A DNA stretch of 9,341 nucleotides from an uncultured Fibrobacter sp. (GTDB lineage Bacteria > Fibrobacterota > Fibrobacteria > Fibrobacterales > Fibrobacteraceae): the NCBI RefSeq assembly GCF_937877005.1, contig NZ_CALEFV010000033.1, positions 1 to 9,341 of the forward strand, in the 5' to 3' direction. A program made the position numbers and the translations under genes. Position 1 is the stretch's first letter; every line of letters starts with the position of its first letter. Below are positions 5,156 to 9,341 of this stretch, piece by piece. The notes beneath the pieces were generated by a model. That model worked only from the letters and a program-made list of their open reading frames with translations. It did not search any database and was not told the DNA's origin.

Positions 5156-7726
5156 CTAGCTCAAGTATTTGGCTAGGGTTTCTGCCATGCGGACAGAATC
5201 GACAGGCTTCGTAATGACATCGTCCATTCCGGCGCGAAGCGCCGCTACACGCGTTTCGTCAAAGGCATGTGCTGTCATTGCAATGACAGGAAGCTTAGAC
5301 TTACGGAAATCAATCATGTTGCGAATGACGCGGACCGCTTCAAAGCCATCCATTCCAGGCAGTTGGATATCCAGCAGAACGACGCCATAATCATCGGGAG
5401 ATGCGGCTTGCAGCATCTGTATGCCCGTTTCGGCGTCGGCAGCCCAGTCAACATTCAGTCCCATCGTTTCGAGCATTTCCTTTTCAATTTCCGCATTCAT
5501 CTCGTTATCTTCAACAAGAAGGACCCGTTTTTTCTTCATCTCCTCACTTACCTTTGACATCGGGTCATACTGAACCGTTTCTGGCGCAATTTTCAAGGGA
5601 AGCGTCACGACGACATGGGTACCCTTGCCAAGTTCACTCTGGACATCAATCGAGCCATTCATTAAGTCGACATATTTCTTGACAATAGATAGGCCAAGTC
5701 CGGATCCAGACACCTTTTGTGTATTTGCAGTTCTTTCTCGTTCAAAAGCATCAAATATATGTGGCAGGAAGCTTTCCGAAATACCGACACCCGTATCATC
5801 AACTGTAATTTCGAGATAGCACATTCCCGGCGTCGGATGATCCAGATCCCTGAACGAAACACGGACTGATCCATACGCATCCGTATACTTAATCGCATTG
5901 CTTACGATATTCAACAAGATCTGCTGAAGCTTGACCTTATCCGTATAGACATTATTCACCCGAAGGTTTCTGGACACATGCAGGAAAATGTTGCGTTTTT
6001 CTGCTTCCTGTTCAAAGGAGGCAATAATATTCCCACTCAAGGATGCAACCAGTACAGGATTTTCGTCTAGTCCGACCACGCCAGATTCAATACGGGACAT
6101 ATTCAGTACGGAATTGATAATATCGAGGAGCTGGCGACCCGACATATTGATATTATCGAGATAGCGATGCAGCCGCACCATTTCATCTTGATCCAGCTTC
6201 ACTTCCGACAAAGCCCTCAAAGATAGATCACTGTAGCCCAGCACGGCATTCATCGGCGTACGGATGTCATGACTCATGTTGAACAGGAAGTCCGATTTAG
6301 CCTTGTCCGCCTTTTCAGCCTTTTCCAAGGCAACCATCAGCGACTTACGCTGTTCATTCAATTCCTTACGCTTTTCTAGTTCCGCCTTCATGGACTCATC
6401 GATATTCCTGAAACCGATGACAAATTCGGAGCGATCCTTCGATGGTTTAACAAAATGCGCCTGCACATAATGTTGAGAACCCTCGATCTCAGCACGATAC
6501 ACTAATTCAAAACGTTCCTTCTGAAGAAATTCCTCACGTAAGGAACTAATCATCATGAAGCGAGCCCACAACGAACGATCTTCCTCCTTGACAAAGCGCA
6601 TCACGTACATGGGAATCAGGTTATTGTAGAGAATATCCTCTTCGAACATGTGAGTGACCATCGCGAAAACATCTTCATTCATACGAAGAAAGACTACCTT
6701 TCCGGTATCAAAATTGACTTCCACGACACTCTTATAGGAATCAGTCAACGCATCAATCAGGTTACGATGATGTACCGCCGCTTCGTTATACTGACGCCGA
6801 CGCGCGCGCACTTCCACAAAGATATATAGACCAAAAAGGAGGAAGACAAGTAAAATGACTGTTAACGCATTTAAAAGGATCTTATCCCTAAAGTCGTTCA
6901 GAATGTGATACGGAACAATCTGTACAACATACCATCCCGTCGATTTTACATGGACAATCCCTGCCACGGAAGTTCCGAATGGCGACGAAAATCTAAATGT
7001 CGATGACTTTCCTAAAAGAGCCCGCTTTTTGAAGACTCCATAAACCTCCTCAGGAATGAAATCGAGCATTTTCTTTTCAAACGGAATGCCATATTGCGGA
7101 CCTTCCATGTTGGTCGAAAGAATTGTCAAATAGTTATCGCAAAGGACCGTAACTAAAGCTTCACCCGAAATACTATAGTTCAAGTGTTTTTTGAAATCAT
7201 CGCTTTCCGTATATGAAGCAATTAGAACACCCGCTATGGAATCACCTTTATAGATGGTTTCGTAGAAATGAAGAAGCACTCCGAGAGAATCCTCCGAGGG
7301 GTCGACCCAAAACCCGGGTTCACCAAGCATTCCCCGACGCAGATAATCTACACTATTCTTTTTAAACGGCAAGTTTCTTTCGATCCGCACCATCGGGTCG
7401 TTGGGAATAAAATACCAGGACGACAATGCCGCATCTTTCGGAAACATCTTGCGAACTGAATCGGCCGAATAGACTGAATCGCGAATGGAATTACCCACAA
7501 GAACGGACGCCACATGCATATTCTGCCTAGCATAGTACATGAACGCATTGATGGAATTTTCAACTTTCTCGACATTTTGTTCAACGGCCTTTTCCGTCTG
7601 CTGCAAAAACAGTTCTCTCGTAAAGTAGGAATAGAGGCCAACCACCAAAATGACCGCGACAACTGTCGCCAGAACTACAGGGTTTAGTCTTATCCATCTC
7701 GATTTTTTTCGTTGTTTATTTTGCAT
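5156..7726 (-). CDS. Hybrid sensor histidine kinase with periplasmic Cache-like sensor, PAS-like region and receiver
   Basis: The 856 residues run as follows. A basic N-terminus and membrane helix (about 14-32) precede a periplasmic region (33-283) of double-Cache size, whose last part (GEALVTVLCDNY, then TGWYVVQIVP) looks like a membrane-proximal Cache lobe. A second helix (284-304) is followed by a PAS-like region (about 318-443) and a coiled coil (445-478). The HisKA domain has phospho-acceptor His486 in FNMSHDIRTPMN. The HATPase domain has N-box Asn610, DDTGVGIS (643-650) and GSGLGLS (674-680). The receiver (733-856) has Glu739/Asp740, phospho-acceptor Asp786 and Lys840. There is no DNA-binding output, so a phosphotransfer protein and regulator must act elsewhere. 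I chose the ATG at 7726, which has AGAAGA 7 nt upstream; an in-frame ATG at 7750 would add eight residues. The frame stays open back to 8401 only as antisense of hflX. The permease follows by 21 bp. Confidence 0.93.
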   Translation of the reverse strand: MQNKQRKKSRWIRLNPVVLATVVAVILVVGLYSYFTRELFLQQTEKAVEQNVEKVENSINAFMYYARQNMHVASVLVGNSIRDSVYSADSVRKMFPKDAALSSWYFIPNDPMVRIERNLPFKKNSVDYLRRGMLGEPGFWVDPSEDSLGVLLHFYETIYKGDSIAGVLIASYTESDDFKKHLNYSISGEALVTVLCDNYLTILSTNMEGPQYGIPFEKKMLDFIPEEVYGVFKKRALLGKSSTFRFSSPFGTSVAGIVHVKSTGWYVVQIVPYHILNDFRDKILLNALTVILLVFLLFGLYIFVEVRARRRQYNEAAVHHRNLIDALTDSYKSVVEVNFDTGKVVFLRMNEDVFAMVTHMFEEDILYNNLIPMYVMRFVKEEDRSLWARFMMISSLREEFLQKERFELVYRAEIEGSQHYVQAHFVKPSKDRSEFVIGFRNIDESMKAELEKRKELNEQRKSLMVALEKAEKADKAKSDFLFNMSHDIRTPMNAVLGYSDLSLRALSEVKLDQDEMVRLHRYLDNINMSGRQLLDIINSVLNMSRIESGVVGLDENPVLVASLSGNIIASFEQEAEKRNIFLHVSRNLRVNNVYTDKVKLQQILLNIVSNAIKYTDAYGSVRVSFRDLDHPTPGMCYLEITVDDTGVGISESFLPHIFDAFERERTANTQKVSGSGLGLSIVKKYVDLMNGSIDVQSELGKGTHVVVTLPLKIAPETVQYDPMSKVSEEMKKKRVLLVEDNEMNAEIEKEMLETMGLNVDWAADAETGIQMLQAASPDDYGVVLLDIQLPGMDGFEAVRVIRNMIDFRKSKLPVIAMTAHAFDETRVAALRAGMDDVITKPVDSVRMAETLAKYLS

Positions 7727-7728
7727 AT

Positions 7729-7738
7729 GAAGATCTTC
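7729..7738. promoter_or_regulatory. 10-bp perfect palindrome between the kinase gene and hflX
   Basis: GAAGATCTTC reads the same on both strands and lies in the 57-bp divergent gap, directly before the kinase ATG. It could be an operator half shared by both genes. It also contains the AGAAGA that serves as the kinase ribosome-binding site, so it may be coincidental. Confidence 0.25.
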
Positions 7739-7763
7739 TACACCTTCCATATTTATAAAAAAG

Positions 7764-7770
7764 TTTTCTA
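7764..7770 (+). promoter_or_regulatory. Candidate -10-like element TTTTCTA before hflX
   Basis: TTTTCTATTATGG precedes the hflX ATG at 7784 by 13 nt. If it is a -10 region, the transcript would begin only a few bases before the start codon, giving a very short leader. The same spacing is seen at the STAS gene (9028). Confidence 0.3.
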
Positions 7771-7783
7771 TTATGGTGGCTGT

Positions 7784-8953
7784 ATGAAAAATTTTACCAT
7801 CGAACATAAGCCGCAAAAGGAAAGATGCATTCTGGTGGGCATATCTACGCCCAAAGTACGCCCCTGGCTTGCAGAAGAACAACTCACAGAACTTGCACGG
7901 CTGGCTGAAACGGCCGGAGCCGAAGTGGTTCAGAGTTTTTTGCAGAGGGTACAGAATTTTAGCCCGGCAACGCTCATTGGCGAAGGTAAAGTAAACGAAG
8001 TCAAAAAGGCTCTTGAGGAAATGGATGCCCAAATGGTCGTATTCGATGACGATCTCTCGGGCTCTCAAGTCAGGAACCTGGAACAGCGGCTCCCGGGAAT
8101 AAAGGTTCTTGACCGTACGGGACTTATCCTGGACATTTTCGCGAAGCATGCTGTAACGGCAGAAAGCCGCCTGATGGTCGAAGTGGCGCAGCTCCAGTAC
8201 ATGATGCCGCGCCTGACCGGCGCATGGACGCACCTTTGTCGCCAGCACAACGGCGGTATCGGCACCAAGGGTCCCGGCGAAACCCAGCTCGAAACCGACC
8301 GCCGCATGATCCGCAAGCGAATCCAAGAACTCAAAAAGAAGCTTGAAAAAATCGAGGACGCCCGCGAAAGTCAGGCCGAAAACCGAAACGACATTTTCCA
8401 CATCGGTATCGTGGGCTACACGAACGCGGGCAAGTCTACGCTCACCAACCGCCTGACCGGCGCCGACGTATACGTCGAAGACAAACTGTTCGCAACCCTC
8501 GACAGCACCACGCGAAAGCTCTACCTAGATGGCGAAAACATTATCTTGTCAGACACCGTAGGCTTTATCCGCAAGCTTCCGCACAACTTAATCGAGACCT
8601 TCAAGAGTACGCTCGGCGTGGCCGCTCATGCGGACTGCATCCTGGAAGTCGTGGACGGTTCCGCGCCCGACTACCGGGAGCATCTGGAAGTCACCCACAA
8701 GACCCTTGAAGGAATCATCAGCAAAGATACGCCGCGCATCCGCGTCTTCAACAAGGTGGAAATTGTCGACGAAGCCCGCCGCACGGAACTCCACGAGAAC
8801 TACCCCGAGGCGATCCAGGTGAGCGCCCGCGAAAACATCGGCATGGAACGCCTCCGCGAAACCTTCAAGGAGCAGCTCGCCGCCTGGCACAAAAAGCGCG
8901 AAGTCCACGAACTAAAAGAGAAAGAACGCGCCGAAGCTCCCTGGAAAGAGTAA
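7784..8953 (+). CDS. hflX: Ribosome-associated GTPase HflX
   Basis: This 389-residue protein is a clear HflX, a GTPase that binds the 50S subunit and can split stalled or stress-arrested ribosomes. The N-terminal HflX domain (about 15-120) contains ATLIGEGKV (62-70). The hallmark glycine-rich segment GGIGTKGPGETQLETDRR (157-174) leads into a helical linker (175-200). The G domain follows: G1 GYTNAGKST (211-219), G2 region ATLDSTTRK (237-245), G3 DTVGF (257-261), G4 NKVE (323-326) and G5 SARE (347-350). G4 has Glu326 where NKxD is usual. I chose the ATG at 7784: GGTGG lies 4 nt upstream and the family begins here. An ATG at 7712 would add 24 residues that run back across the kinase start. The C-terminal tail is short and charged. 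Confidence 0.95.
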   Translation: MKNFTIEHKPQKERCILVGISTPKVRPWLAEEQLTELARLAETAGAEVVQSFLQRVQNFSPATLIGEGKVNEVKKALEEMDAQMVVFDDDLSGSQVRNLEQRLPGIKVLDRTGLILDIFAKHAVTAESRLMVEVAQLQYMMPRLTGAWTHLCRQHNGGIGTKGPGETQLETDRRMIRKRIQELKKKLEKIEDARESQAENRNDIFHIGIVGYTNAGKSTLTNRLTGADVYVEDKLFATLDSTTRKLYLDGENIILSDTVGFIRKLPHNLIETFKSTLGVAAHADCILEVVDGSAPDYREHLEVTHKTLEGIISKDTPRIRVFNKVEIVDEARRTELHENYPEAIQVSARENIGMERLRETFKEQLAAWHKKREVHELKEKERAEAPWKE

Positions 8954-8981
8954 ACGAACAGCGAATTATCTTCATTATAAG

Positions 8982-9001
8982 GCTTTTCGTCGTAAAAAAG
9001 C
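8982..9001. repeat. Short A/T-rich inverted repeat after hflX
   Basis: GCTTTT (8982-8987) and AAAAGC (8996-9001) can pair around an 8-base loop. On the plus strand the stem is followed by A residues in place of T, so it is not a canonical terminator for hflX. It is the only structure I see in the 93-bp gap besides the TTTTCTA element. Confidence 0.25.
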
Positions 9002-9027
9002 AAAAAAAGTAACACAAATTTTACCGA

Positions 9028-9034
9028 TTTTCTA
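9028..9034 (+). promoter_or_regulatory. Candidate -10-like element TTTTCTA before the STAS-domain gene
   Basis: TTTTCTAGATTTGG ends 8 nt before the ATG at 9047, and the core is 13 nt from that ATG. Its TAGATTTG part fits the TAnnTTTG -7 consensus known from Bacteroidetes, a phylum in the same superphylum as Fibrobacterota. No TTTG -33 partner is visible. This suggests hflX and this gene have separate promoters. Confidence 0.35.
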
Positions 9035-9046
9035 GATTTGGCCTTA

Positions 9047-9341
9047 ATGGAAGGAAGAACGATCACACTCCCCACCACCCTTACGGCCGCAAACAGCAAA
9101 GAATTGTTGCGGGAGTGTCGGCGCACGCTCTACAAGGAGCCGCTGAACCTCGACGGTTCTTCCCTCACGCGCATGGACTACAGCGGCGACGCCTTCTTTG
9201 CGCTCCTTGCCGACTTAAGCGAAAAGACCGGCAACAAGCTCACGCTCGCTCACTTTAGCGAAGAAATCAAGGCGCAGCTCAAGGCGCTCAAGAAAGAGAA
9301 AATCCCCGAAAAAGTCAAGACGGGCTATAGCAATTTCCTCG
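9047..9341 (+). CDS. STAS-domain protein, probably N-terminus of an MlaE-type ABC permease; C-terminus cut by window
   Basis: Ninety-eight codons are visible before the window edge. The pattern fits a STAS fold: a first strand (RTITLPTTL, 4-12), a helix (SKELLRECRRTL), then LNLDGSSLTRMDYSGDAFFALLADL (34-57), which matches the strand, Asp/Ser turn and helix where STAS domains carry their regulatory site. NKLTLAHFSEEIKAQLKAL follows. The last residues (KVKTGYSNFL) could be a linker into another domain. In several Gram-negative groups MlaE-family lipid-transport permeases carry exactly such an N-terminal STAS domain, so that is my best guess, but a stand-alone anti-sigma-antagonist-like protein is possible. 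The ATG at 9047 is the only reasonable start; no ribosome-binding site is obvious. It lies 93 bp after hflX on the same strand. Confidence 0.65.
   Translation, partial: MEGRTITLPTTLTAANSKELLRECRRTLYKEPLNLDGSSLTRMDYSGDAFFALLADLSEKTGNKLTLAHFSEEIKAQLKALKKEKIPEKVKTGYSNFL

Noticed and set aside
5662..5898. Small minus-strand ORF inside the kinase gene in another frame
   Set aside because: It sits across the conserved HATPase motifs in the true frame and has no independent start signal.
7727..8401. A 225-codon N-terminal extension of the kinase frame running antisense through hflX
   Set aside because: hflX on the plus strand is unmistakable, and the kinase has a normal basic N-terminus and membrane helix starting at 7726. 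The open antisense frame is a codon-usage shadow.
1..9341. CRISPR arrays, tRNA or rRNA genes, insertion sequences or phage genes
   Set aside because: I saw no regularly spaced repeats, no RNA-gene features and no transposase, integrase or phage-like proteins on either strand.

Overview
The window holds eight genes, two of them cut by the window ends, plus one candidate very small gene. It looks like a Gram-negative bacterial chromosome. Gene style, clear AG-rich ribosome-binding sites at several starts and a recurring TTTTCTA element before genes make me think of Fibrobacter or a relative. That assignment is inference from memory of such genomes and rests on no search.

Layout: (1) positions 1-695, minus strand: the N-terminal two thirds of a dihydroorotate-dehydrogenase-like flavoprotein. 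(2) A 112-bp divergent region. (3) Positions 808-2882, plus strand: an M20 metallopeptidase and a Sir2-type NAD-dependent deacylase overlapping by one base (TAATG), clearly one operon. (4) After only 6 bp, a converging minus-strand block. Read in its own direction it runs from 7726 down to 2889: a hybrid sensor histidine kinase (double-Cache-like sensor, PAS-like region, HisKA, HATPase, receiver), a YejE-type peptide ABC permease, a 52-codon mini-ORF, and an OppD/DppD-type ATPase. (5) A 57-bp divergent region, then hflX on the plus strand. (6) A 93-bp gap, then the start of a STAS-domain protein, probably the N-terminus of an MlaE-type ABC permease.

How the genes work together: the peptidase-sirtuin pair is translationally coupled, although their functions have no obvious link. 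The kinase-permease-ATPase block suggests a peptide uptake or signalling unit, but it is incomplete. It has one permease of the usual two and one ATPase of the usual two (or one double ATPase), and no binding protein. The missing parts must lie elsewhere, or the locus is partly decayed.

The most unusual spot is 3904-4087, between permease and ATPase. The permease's last nine codons and stop recur about 150 bp further on, with every difference synonymous. Both copies form the same 8-nt stop/start overlap with the next ORF. Between them lie a perfect 9-bp hairpin and further inverted repeats. Other points worth a look are a class 1-type cysteine in a class 2-type DHODH, a sirtuin lacking the arginine of the desuccinylase motif, and an NKxE G4 motif in HflX.
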